In this document: positions 11,502-21,800 of the stretch, in pieces
Position numbering within the stretch: position 1 is the stretch's first letter
How the letters are laid out: every line of letters begins with the position of its first letter
Assembly (NCBI GenBank): GCA_018398805.1
Contig: JAGFBZ010000861.1
Coordinates: 1 to 64,000 of the forward strand
Source of the DNA: Hirundichthys speculiger
Lineage: Eukaryota > Chordata > Actinopteri > Beloniformes > Exocoetidae
DNA length: 64,000 nt
Direction: 5' to 3'
Made by a program: the position numbers and the translations under genes
Notes under the pieces: generated by a model
Database searches by the model: none
Seen by the model: only the letters and a program-made list of their open reading frames with translations
What the model was told of the DNA's origin: nothing

Positions 11502-11513
11502 CACACACACACG
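11456..11513. repeat. (TA)n/(CA)n compound microsatellite
   Basis: A TA tract of about 38 bases followed by ACACATACACACACAC. It directly abuts the terminus of the next Tc1-like element, which inserts at TA. Confidence 0.9.
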
Positions 11514-11721
11514 CTCACCAGCCACTTTAGGTCCACCTTGCTAGCGGGTCAGACCCCCTTTTGCCTTAATCCTTCGTAGCATAGATTCAACAAGCTACTG
11601 GAGGCACTTCCGGTGGTATGAACTTGATGGCGGACGCATAAAAACCTGCTCCCATCCGGTTAGCTAAACCCCCTAAATACAATATGCTTTTAAACTAAGA
11701 CTGACCTAAATAAAGCGAGAG

Positions 11722-12698
11722 ATGGAAAGGGGGAAGGAAAGGAACCGCGGAAGGTCACAAAGGAGAGCTAAGAAGGGAGATTTTGATCGGGATGACGACG
11801 CCATGGAAAACACTAACACAGAAGAAGATGGCAGCGAGGAGGCATTAGCTACCAAGCTAGGTGAGGAGTCAGCTATACTGACGACCATAAGAGAAGTGAT
11901 GAAAGACATGAAAACGGAAATTAGAACCGATATCGCAAACCATCTATCAGACTTTCAAAACAGCCTCCAAGCGGACATTAAGAAACAGCTGAACAAACTG
12001 AGAGCCGACATTAACCAAGAGATCGAGGCGGCGACAGGAAAAATCGACCTCGCATACGAAAGACTCGAAGAAGCTGAACAAGGCATCGGGGACATTGAGA
12101 CATGGAGCGCAGGTGCAAAAGATGCAGTGACTTCTCTACTGAAAAGGCAACAAACTCTACAAGCTAGAGTTACGGAGCTAGAGGGGCACTCACGCAGAAA
12201 TAACATCAGGTTGTACGGCGTAAGAGAAGCAGCAGAGGGCACCTCCATAACTAACTTTGTGGAGAAACTTATCAGGACCGAACTGGGTGAGGACATCGCT
12301 CCCGACATGGACTTGGGCATCGAGCGGGCGCACGGCCTCCGGATAATGCAATGCCAAGATCCATAGTCATTAAGTTCCTGAAATTCACAACAAAGGAGAA
12401 AGTCATACACGCCGCCTGGAAGAAGCCGATCACCTTTCAAGGTAAACGGTTGTTTTTTGACCACGACTACGCAACTGAAGTGCTGGCAAAACGAAAAGAA
12501 TACACGACAATCAAGAAGACACCTAAAGAAAAGGGCATCCGCTTCCAAACTCCGTTAACAAGGATGCGTGTGTTTCTCAAAGACGGGCCGGTCATCTATC
12601 ACAGCACTGAGCAAGCGGCGGAGGATTTATTGCAGTCCCCCACACCCAGCTGGTCAAGAAGACGTTGGACACCCTTCATCTACCATGGGAGAACGTGA
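11722..12698 (+). pseudogene. L1 ORF1 protein, frameshifted
   Basis: RNA-binding chaperone of the L1 ribonucleoprotein. 11722-12366 encodes a basic N-terminus, a long coiled-coil-like helix (about residues 50-150, heptad-rich with many Leu/Ile/Glu/Lys) and the start of the RRM (TELEGHSRRNNIRLYGVREA). Near 12345-12366 the frame shifts. The C-terminal domain continues in another frame (PRSIVIKFLKFTTKEKVIHA, then AAWKKPITFQGKRLFF) to the stop at 12698. The single frame break makes this copy inactive. Confidence 0.85.
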
Positions 12699-13369
12699 AA
12701 GACCGCCGTCACAGAGACCCTGCAACATTTCAACGAAGCGTCCGTGAGAAACTGCGGGGATTTCAGCGGCGCGCCGGGGAGGAGAATACTACACCTGTCC
12801 GCGACTGAGAGTGAGAACCTGGCTGCTTTATCCACCTCCCAGCCCGCTTTGGTTTTGGATCTCGTTTGGACTACCAAATGGGGAGACGTGAGTTAAATTC
12901 CTATATGAAAGAGAAAAAAAAAGAAAAAAAAAAACTGACTGATTATAATACACAAGGCCCGGCCTTGCGGATACCTTTGTTTGTTTTCCCTTTTTTTTTC
13001 TATTTTGGCTCACAACACCTCTACTTGATTTATTGTGCCTACGCTGCTTAGCTGCAGCTGTAATCCCTCTCTCTTTTTTCAAACTGTAATCTTTGGGACA
13101 GAATAATAGCGGATCCTAATGGAACAAATTCACCTTGATAATTAACCGGTAAATACGAGCAAGCCACCAGTGAACTTCTAGTCGTAACTAGCCAGGGGCC
13201 CCACCTAGTGGTTGGAGCACACCCCCACGTCAGAGGTTGGATTAGTCTGAACTTCCAAGTTGGAAGCCCACTTGTTTTTTCTGTTCTATAGTTATGTTTG
13301 TTCCTACTTTCTGGTTATGTCACATTGTTATTATGTTTTGAGGTCAAAGAAGGTACTGCCACAGGAACT

Positions 13370-13697
13370 GAGATGTTTCATAATTGCAGACTATGGGTGA
13401 GAGGGAATTTCAGGTTGTCACATGTAAATGGTCTTACTAGCCCTATTAAAAGGGCAAAGGTGATAGCTAAGGCAAAGAAGGAGAAATCACAAATCGTATT
13501 CTGGCAAGAAACACACTTAAAATCCTCTGAGCATGAAAGAAATACTTTTTATTCCTCTTATAAAAGAGGTCGCAAATGTGGGGTTGCAATTTTGATTTCA
13601 AACTCTGTTAATTTTGAATTTATATCAGAGATTAAAGATAAGGAGAGGAGATTTATATTGGTCAAGGGTAAACTGGACCACAAAGAGGTGACCTTGT
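13370..13697 (+). pseudogene. L1 ORF2 endonuclease fragment
   Basis: Reads VNGLTSPIKRAKVIAKAKK, IVFWQETHL and CGVAILISNSVNFEFISEIK, then FILVKGKLDHKEVTLF. This is the N-terminal half of the apurinic/apyrimidinic-type endonuclease of vertebrate L1 ORF2. The Asn in VNG and the Glu in QETHL correspond to early active-site residues. The rest of the endonuclease, the reverse transcriptase and the 3' UTR are gone. The upstream part of the open frame (from 13298) is probably inter-ORF sequence. Confidence 0.85.
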
Positions 13698-13726
13698 TTA
13701 AATCACCTTTCTTCTCCATTATGATG

Positions 13727-14650
13727 ACGACGCTGAAGTTAGCATCCGATTTGCCAGCCTCCAATTCGCCATCCTCCTATTCAGCAGGCTCCAGGTCAAA
13801 AACTACTATACCTAGACTTCTCAAATCTGGACTAAATTAATCTACAGACCCTGAAGAATCATTATAACACAGTGTCTGATCTGTGAAACATTTATTCGAT
13901 TTGTGAAAATGTAATAAAGACGGACTTCACCGTTTTTTTTAGCATAAAGACCACATTAGACCTGGTCCACATCAAAAACCACTATACCTAGACTTCTCAA
14001 ATCTGGACTAAATTAATCTATAGACCCTGAAGAAAGAATCATTATAACACAATGTCTGATCTGTGAAACCTTTATTCGATTTGTGAAAATGTAATAAAGA
14101 CGGACTTCACCGCCAGCCTCCGATTCAGCACTTAAAGAGAAGGGGAGATGAAAACAGCGTCCAGCTTCCGATTGCCCATCCTCCTATTCAGCAGGCTCCA
14201 GTTCAAAACTACTATACCTAGACTGCTCAAATCTGGACTAGATTAATCTATAGACCCTGGAGAATCATTATAACACAGTGTCTGATCTGTGAAACCTTTT
14301 TTCTATTTGTGAAAATGCAATAAAGGCACATTTCACTTTTTTTTCAGTATGTAGACCACATTAGTCCAGGTCCACACCAAAAACCACGATACCTAGGATT
14401 CTCAAACCTGGACTGGATTATCCTAAAGAGGCTAAAAGTTCATTATAACACAGTTTCTGATCTGTGAAACCTTTTTTCTATTTGTGAAAATGCAATAAAG
14501 GCACATTTCACTTTTTTTTTTCAGTATGTAGACCACATTAGTCCAGGTCCACACCAAAAACCACGATATCTAGGCTTCTCAAATGTGGACTGGATTATCC
14601 TAAAGAGGCTAAACATTAATTATACCACAGTTTCTGATCTTGTTTTTGAT
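13727..14650 (+). repeat. Left arm of foldback element: tandem ~175-bp units
   Basis: Five units begin near 13797, 13971, 14203, 14378 and 14557. Each starts AAAA(A)C-TACTATACCTAG or the CCACGATA variant. TCTGATCTGTGAAAC, TTTGTGAAAATG and a T-rich tract follow, then GGTCCACA(T/C)C. The second unit is followed by a copy of the terminal CCTCCTATTCAGCAGGCTCC block (14112-14203), so the terminus itself has been duplicated inside the arm. The last unit is truncated. Confidence 0.85.
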
Positions 14651-15039
14651 CACAGTTTCTTGAATTGTGCGCATATCTCTCTGTGCGCTGGCCCGCTACT
14701 TGCGCTCGGAGCACCTGAGATGCGCAATCTCAGGTACAATCTCTGTGCAATAGTGTAAAAAAACTCCTTCAACTTCGAACTTCAACCAAGCGCAACTCAA
14801 ATAAACCAATCACGAAGCAGTGACAGTGACTGAACTAAAAGGCGGCACGTTTAAATCAACCAAGGTTGATTTATAAAAAATAAAAAATATAAAACTTATA
14901 AAGAATATAAAATTATAAAAAATAATTTACTTTTAATTCAACCAATCAACACAATGTGAAACGATCAACGCTCACCCTCTTTATGGACAATAATAATAAT
15001 AAAATGTGTGTTAACTGCTAACGTGTGATATAATGAATA

Positions 15040-16048
15040 TCTAGCCTCTTTTGGATAATCCAGTACGCTACAGGCTTTATGGGGCTTTCACAAATAGAAA
15101 AAAGGTTTCACAGATCAGAAACTGTGTTATAATGAATGTTTAGCCTCTTTAGGATAATCTTAGTCCACATTTGAGATGCCTAGGTATCGTGGTTTTTTGG
15201 TGTGGACCTGGACTAATGTGGTCTACATACTGAAAAAAAAGTGAAAATGTTGCCTTTATGCATTTTCACAAATCGAATAAATGTTTCACAGATCAGAAAC
15301 TGTGTTATAATGAACGTTTAGCCTCTTTAGGATAATCCAGTCCACATTTGAGCAGTCTAGGTATAGTGGTTTTTGGTGTGGACCTGATGTGGAAACCTGG
15401 GGTACAATGTTGATATTTATGCTAAAAAAAAACGGTGAAGTCCGTCTTTATTACATTTTCACAAATCGAATAAATGTTTCACAGATCAGACAACTTGTGT
15501 TATAATGATTCTCCAGGGTCTGTAGATTAATCTAGTCCAGAAGATTTGAGCAGTCTAGGTATAGTAGTTTTTGACCTGGAGCCTGCTGAATAGGAGGATG
15601 GCGAATCGGAAGCTGGACGCTGTTTTCATCTCCCCTTCTCTTTAAGTGCTGAATCGGAGGCTGGCGGTGAAGTCCGTCTTTATTACATTTTCACAAATCG
15701 AATAAAGGTTTCACAGATCAGACATTGTGTTATAATGATTCTTCAGGGTCTATAGATTAATTTAGTCCAGATTTGAGAAGTCTAGGTATAGTGGTTTTTG
15801 ATGTGGACCAGGTCTAATGTGATATTTATGCTAAAAAAAAAACGGCGAAGTCCGTCTTTATTACATTTTCACAAATCGAATAAATGTTTCACAGATCAGA
15901 CACTGTGTTATAATGATTCTTCAGGGTCTATAGATTAATTTAGTCCAGATTTGAGCAGTCTAGGTATAGTAGTTTTTGACCTGGAGCTTGCTGAATAGGA
16001 GGATGGCGAATCGGAGGCTGGCGAATCGGATGCTAACTTCAGCGTCGT
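15040..16048 (-). repeat. Right arm of foldback element: inverted tandem units
   Basis: The same unit in reverse complement. CTAGGTATAGT(A/G)GTTTTTG appears near 15357, 15550, 15782 and 15960, and the TATCGTGG variant near 15180. The internal terminus copy matching the left arm is at about 15577-15665. Unit-to-unit differences are shared between arms (inner units have the CGATA/TATCG variant, outer units TACTATA). The arms are therefore homologous along their length and were not copied from a single unit. Confidence 0.8.
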
Positions 16049-16202
16049 ATTATGATGCTGGTTTGAACTGCAGCAGATCATCTTGACCATGTCTACATGC
16101 CTAGATGGTTACTTGGTTGCTGCCATGTGATTGGCTGATTAGAAATTTGCATTAACAAGCAGTTGGACAGGTGTAGCTAATAAAGTGGCCGTGAGTATGT
16201 AT

Positions 16203-16730
16203 ATATACTGTATATCTTACACATTGGGGGATATTCTCTTAATAGTTTGGTTTTGCTGTATCAGTAAAAAAAATGTACAATTCTACTAGTTATTACTAAA
16301 TCTCAAATAAAAGGGGGCTGCAGCAGATCAAAAATGTTGTTTTCAAGGGAGAAAATTGCTGGAGTAGTGTAGATGCCAAGGGTAACAATAACTAAAGTAG
16401 ATTGGAAGTTTCATTCATACGATTTCTATTAATTGCTTTTCTCCTATATAAATTTTGAGTGAGCTCTGCTTTGTGTGTTCATACAAATAATTTTATTAGC
16501 ATGGAACCTGATCAGTTTTTTGCTACTATTCAAAAACCATGTGTGCAAATGATAAACAACAGTACTGTAAATAAACAGAGAGGACTGTCAATTAGATGGA
16601 ACATTTTATTCTCCATTAAGAGATATCTGTACATTAAAGATCAAGTACCACTTGAATTTCTTTAAGTTCATAGAAAGTATAAGTGATGCTGGACTATGCA
16701 AACAAAACAACCAGATCAGAGAGAACTATT
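16203..16730. other. AT-rich spacer, no gene seen
   Basis: Directly downstream of the atp5f1a relic (which is on the - strand). Short open frames at 16459-16665 and elsewhere have no recognisable content. Confidence 0.35.
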
Positions 16731-17469
<739 letters not shown>

Positions 17470-17645
17470 TCAGGCAGAATAATATACCCAAACATAAACA
17501 CCACATACCTGCAATCCACACAAAACAGTACTGGGTATAATTAGTAGTTTTAATGTTCACCTTTATTTCATTAAAATAGCATACTGGTATGCACGTTTTT
17601 TTACTTTCAGTACAGTTTTATGTCTCACAAGATGTCACTATTACT

Positions 17646-17704
17646 GCACACTACTTTTGACGTTCTAATGTTGTAGTCTCATTAGAACGTCAAAAGTAGT
17701 GTGC
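17646..17704. repeat. Perfect hairpin: 25-bp arms, 9-base loop
   Basis: Arm 17646-17670 (GCACACTACTTTTGACGTTC, then TAATG) is the exact reverse complement of 17680-17704. The loop is TTGTAGTCT. Confidence 0.95.
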
Positions 17705-17714
17705 TTTTGCTTTT

Positions 17715-17759
17715 TGCGTATCATCAATTGTTTGTAGTACAAACAATTGATGATACGCA
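17715..17759. repeat. Perfect palindrome: 22-bp arms, 1-base centre
   Basis: Arm 17715-17736 (TGCGTATCATCAATTGTTTG, then TA) is the exact reverse complement of 17738-17759. It lies 10 bases after the preceding hairpin. Confidence 0.95.
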
Positions 17760-18031
17760 TTTATCGGTGTCAACTCATGTAAAACACACTTTATTTGCTA
17801 AGTTGCTATGTCTGAGCTGTATTATGGGATGTAAACGCAAGGAAACTTGGCACTGCGAGCTACAACGAGGAAGAAGCGAACCCACACTGCCGTCTAGCGG
17901 TTGGTGGTGTAATTACAGAGTAATGCAAACAATAGGCACAAGTATAAACGCCAGAGACGGCGAAGGAGCGGTGCAAAACCAACATGTAGCTGCCACGCAG
18001 AAGCAAAAGGGCATAAAGGGCCATAAATGGG

Positions 18032-18033
<2 letters not shown>

Positions 18034-18126
<93 letters not shown>
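18034..18126. repeat. (TA)n microsatellite, about 93 bases
   Basis: An almost pure TA repeat with one TAGATA interruption near 18085. It lies about 600 bases upstream of the cnrip1 start codon. Confidence 0.95.
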
Positions 18127-18129
<3 letters not shown>

Positions 18130-18399
18130 TGTCAAATACATAATGGGACAGTGAAAAACGTTATCTGCTGTTGCTTGTCTGAGGTTGTTTTTGCTTCACA
18201 CTAAGACGCACAATAATCACACTTTAAAAATATTTTTATTTTTATAACAATTAAAGAGGAAGTTAACTTTTGCACATGACTGAATATGTCGACATTGTTT
18301 TAATATTATGTCCTTGTTCTCGGTGCTTCTTTGTCCTTTTAAGGATCAATTAAAGCATTGAAACAGATTAAGTCAAGCACCACGGACAGCGAACATGAC

Positions 18400-18720
18400 A
18401 TTTTTACCTTGGAGGGGGCGCAGGAGGGATCAAAAGCGCCGGGAGATAACGCGGGTGGCTGGAGTTGGTGAATGAGTATCGGGATGGAGAGGTTCTCGGA
18501 AAGAGATAGAGAGAGCGTTGTTTGGGATTAGGGTTGTACTGAAGGCTGGACGGGATTACGGATCGCAGGGGAGCGTCGGGAATGTGCAGCGCGCTACTGC
18601 TTGCGCCTCTCCGCACGGCTTCTCTCCGTGCGCACGAACGGATCGAAAGGCTCCCTTTGACGCAGCGGTCACCCCCCCGCAATCCCGCTGATCTCTGAGT
18701 TACACTAGCTATATGGAAAC
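18400..18720 (+). promoter_or_regulatory. cnrip1: CpG-rich promoter/5' UTR of cnrip1
   Basis: A GC- and CpG-rich block (for example GGCGCAGG, GGAGCGTCGG, CAGCGCGCTACTGCTTGCGC, CCGTGCGCACGAACGG) ending directly at the cnrip1 start codon, in otherwise AT-rich DNA. No TATA box is obvious, which fits a CpG-island promoter. The transcription start cannot be placed from sequence alone. Confidence 0.55.
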
Positions 18721-18763
18721 ATGGCTGACGTTCCTCAAATCGTCAAAATTGGGATTTCCATGA
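18713..18763 (+). other. Overlapping upstream ORF in cnrip1 leader
   Basis: ATG at 18713 lies 8 bases before the cnrip1 start in another frame. It opens 16 codons ending in TGA at 18761-18763, inside the coding sequence. Its context has no purine at -3 but G at +4. The true start (AAACATGG) has A at -3 and G at +4. Leaky scanning would normally pass this ATG if it is in the transcript. Confidence 0.5.
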
Positions 18764-18899
18764 AGATGCTCCCGAACAACACGGCGGTGTACTTCAAGGC
18801 GGACGGCGCGCGGTTCGGACAGACGCGAACCATCAAGCTGCTCACCGGGTCCAAGTACAAAATCGAGGTGGTGGTTAAACCGGGAGCAGTCCAGGCCAC
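18721..18899 (+). CDS. cnrip1: cnrip1 coding exon 1
   Basis: Encodes residues 1-59 plus two bases of codon 60 (start [12 protein letters not shown], end KPGAVQA). Donor GTATGT at 18900. The reading frame continuing to 19047 beyond the donor is intronic. Confidence 0.95.
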
Positions 18900-21800
18900 G
18901 TATGTAGACCGTGGATTATCTAGACCTGACCAGGAACCGGACAGATTGGCACAGTTAAAACCTATTAATTCTGCCAAGCAAATGCTGCAATTAGGTCATG
19001 ATGTTACCACAATTTATACCCGAAAATATGTTGCAAAGATAACTTGATGGACCAATGAGCATCACTGATTGGATCGTTTCATGAATGGTTGTCTTTTTGG
19101 AAAGCAAATTATGAAAATATTGAGGTTTAATGTGGAACCGTTATTGGGTTAAATTACCCAGCCTTTAATGGTCCTCCCCGTCGGTGCCATGCAACTAGTG
19201 GAAATACAACGACATTAATGGGATTGTACTTTACAGTGATGGACGATTTTAGATGTCTTCACAAAGTGTAGCCTATTTTCCGTATATAAGATGTTATCTT
19301 TGTAATAACACATGGATCTATGAAGACTATAGCCTATTTCTTGACTGCGGGACCAAAAGTGAGAAATGCCACTGAAGTATTGGCTTTTGCAGATTTGCTA
19401 CAGAAAAGGTAGCAACCGATTCTCATGTTCTATTCGTGTACGGTAGGAATCTAGATTCCCAAGCAAACCAAAACATCCCAAAACGTCACTCTTATTAATT
19501 TTATACAAATATAATCAAGAAATGTTGTCGAGCTAGTTTATGGAAATTTGTTTGCCCCTCCGAAGTCCTGAAATGGAGAGCTAGACGCATCTTAAAGACC
19601 ATTTGTAGGTTAAAAGTTCTCGAGCGTGACTTTTCGTGCTGCACGTGAAGGCAGCATAAACCTCTCCTGGCTGCACGTCAAATCCACAGATTAAGACTCC
19701 AGCCTTTCTGGGTTGTGTCATTGCTCTCTTGTGATTTGCTTACCGCTCTGGATTATGTAATAAAGCAGTTGTACTGCCATCTGCAAACAAGGGATAGTGT
19801 TAGATATTTAACTGTCAAGCTGTGAACAAGCCTGAGTAAGCAGCTGATGTAAATCTAGGTCAAACACGTGATGATGCACAGGAACTGAGGGTTTATATCA
19901 TCTGCTTGTTTTATCTGTCTGACGAGGAATCTCAGTATATCTTTATATCATCCAAACGGCTTTATAGTATTAAGGTGAATATATATTGTTTTTTCAGATG
20001 AGTATGTTTTGTTGGGTTTCTGACTGCAGGTCAATGAGTGTGGGTGGAGTGACCTTTCCCTTGGAGCAGCAGTCTAAAGACCCACAGTCTGCGGTTTATA
20101 CTGGCCTGTATGAGACTGAAGGGGTGGCACACACCAAGAGTGGAGAAAGGCAACCAGTTCAAGTCAACATACAGGTATGCACACACCGAGCACAAAAATA
20201 GAAACCAAACACAGTCCTTAAAATAAAGAAAAGAAAGTCACATTAGTCCAGGAAAACGGAGATAAATCTAGCTCTTTTTGGATCTTCTAATTTAACCCCA
20301 ATTAACAGCATTGTAGATGAGTATTTTTATTTTTCATCTTGACTAAATAAGGAATTGCCAATTATTTCAAATAACTCTCTTTGCCTTTGTTACACTTTTT
20401 TTTAAAATATCTGAAAAATATGCAATGCTTTTTAAAAATCTTGCTATTTTTTTTTTATCCCAGCAAAAATATTGCCACTAAACAAAATTTTGGAGTACAC
20501 AATGAGACAATAGAGTAACAACAGGTAAATATGTAATATAATATATATCATAGCAGAGAGATTTGTTGGCAACTAAATTTTTTCTCTAAAATTCTCTGTC
20601 TCATCTGGTTATCACAGATTATGATTGTGAGTTTGTTTGAGACTTGTTCAGGTGCGTGTCTTCCTCTGTTCGCCCCTTTTATAATTGTCAACACCCATTT
20701 CTCATTATTCCTCGAGTGCTTGTCAGCATCTTTATGTTGGCTTTTTTCAAAACCACATGCTACATACTGCATGTACAGTATATTCTGCATTCCAGTCTGG
20801 CTGTCGTTATCACATCATAAACAAACAGAAATTGGTCACATGACCGCTCTGACCTGCCTCTGCTGTAGTGGCGCATTGCATCATGGGATACAGTAGACAT
20901 GCACATACTGCATGTTGTGTCCTTCATCTGGTGTGGTTTCAAAAATGCCCATTGTCTGTTCTGTCACTCCCTCCTCACTGGTGTTGTGGAGAGGAATAAG
21001 GCATCATGGGAAACTTGGATGGTCTATCAAAAAGGGATTTATTTCAGACAGTTTAAACGCGTACAGCTGTGCTCAAGAGAATCCCAGATATGTTTTTATG
21101 TACATTTAATAGTGAGGTTTCTTCAGACATGTATGTTTGGAATTTTATCTTAATTTCTTATCGTGGAATATCAAGTCGTGGACATTGTGCTTACATGGTG
21201 ACGCACATCTTTGTGATGGCACGTTTGTGTTACATCACTTTCTTCCCCCCTGACGTCACGTAAATTGACGCAACTGGATTGATAAATCTTTATAAGTATC
21301 ATGTATGTCCTGCATAGCCACATTCAAGGTAAAATAACTCAATAAATACAACATTAGTCCTCGTCAGTCCTGCTCCTTGTTTTGCTTACTTTGTTTTATT
21401 TATTACCTCGTCGTGTTATAGTTGTCCTGCTGAAGCAGTGCTTTTGGTTTCACCTGCCTTCATGGTCTCCTGCTTTCGGGTCTGACATTTTTCACTCACC
21501 ATGTTTTCACATCTGTCTCTGAAAGCTTCACTTCTGCCGCGCCTCAGCATGTTCTCATAATCTGTGGAGCGAAGGCTGAACGTCAGTCTTACCAGATGTA
21601 TTCATGTCACCAATGTTTCCATGAATATGTTGTGGTTTTTTTTTCTGTAATCTGACAGCTGCATACTGTACATTTCCAAAGATACAGTTTCACAGGAGTG
21701 GCTATAGGCGATAGATCTCTCAGCTGCTAAAACATATAATTACAGTGACTTTTTTTCTCTCTCTCTCTATTAAAGCATGATGTAGTTTCCCCTGCACATC

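Larger units (their letters stand above)
11603..13697 (+). mobile_element. L1-type LINE, 5' part retained, 3' part deleted
   Basis: Starts GGCACTTCCGGTGG with ATGGCGG soon after, as at the 5' end of a full-length fish L1. ORF1 and the beginning of ORF2 follow. It stops abruptly inside the ORF2 endonuclease domain, where Tc1-like sequence resumes. Normal L1 insertions lose their 5' end, so the missing 3' part implies a later deletion. Confidence 0.85.
13727..16048. mobile_element. Foldback (long inverted repeat) element with 9-bp target duplication
   Basis: The ends are perfect inverted repeats: ACGACGCTGAAGTTAGCATC at 13727 and its complement ending at 16048. The pairing continues inwards through CCATCCTCCTATTCAGCAGG and well beyond. 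ATTATGATG is duplicated exactly at 13718-13726 and 16049-16057. Both arms, about 0.9-1.0 kb each, consist of roughly 175-bp tandem units in opposite orientation around a spacer of about 390 bp. No open frame of note is present. A 9-bp duplication with very long inverted ends is typical of Mutator-like (MULE) elements, so a non-autonomous MULE-type foldback is my best guess. The transposase source is unknown. Confidence 0.85.
11514..16202 (-). mobile_element. Tc1-like transposon remnant, disrupted by an L1 and a foldback element
   Basis: The left end reads GCTCACCAGCCACTTTAGGT and the right end AATAAAGTGGCCGTGAGTAT, inverted termini of a common fish Tc1-like family. Only three pieces survive: about 11514-11602, 13698-13726 (AATCACCTTTCTTCTCCATT, the transposase start region on the - strand) and 16049-16202 (TGGTTTGAACTGCAGCAGAT and onwards). 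Most of the transposase between the first two pieces is missing. A better preserved + strand copy of the same family lies at about 31200-32280. Confidence 0.75.

Noticed and set aside
17646..17759. Hairpins as microRNA precursors
   Set aside because: Perfect pairing without bulges, and a 1-base centre in the second, are unlike animal pre-miRNAs. No seed or family match recognised.
17701..18204. 167-codon open frame through the TA tract
   Set aside because: Half the translation is a Tyr-Ile repeat from (TA)n; not a gene.
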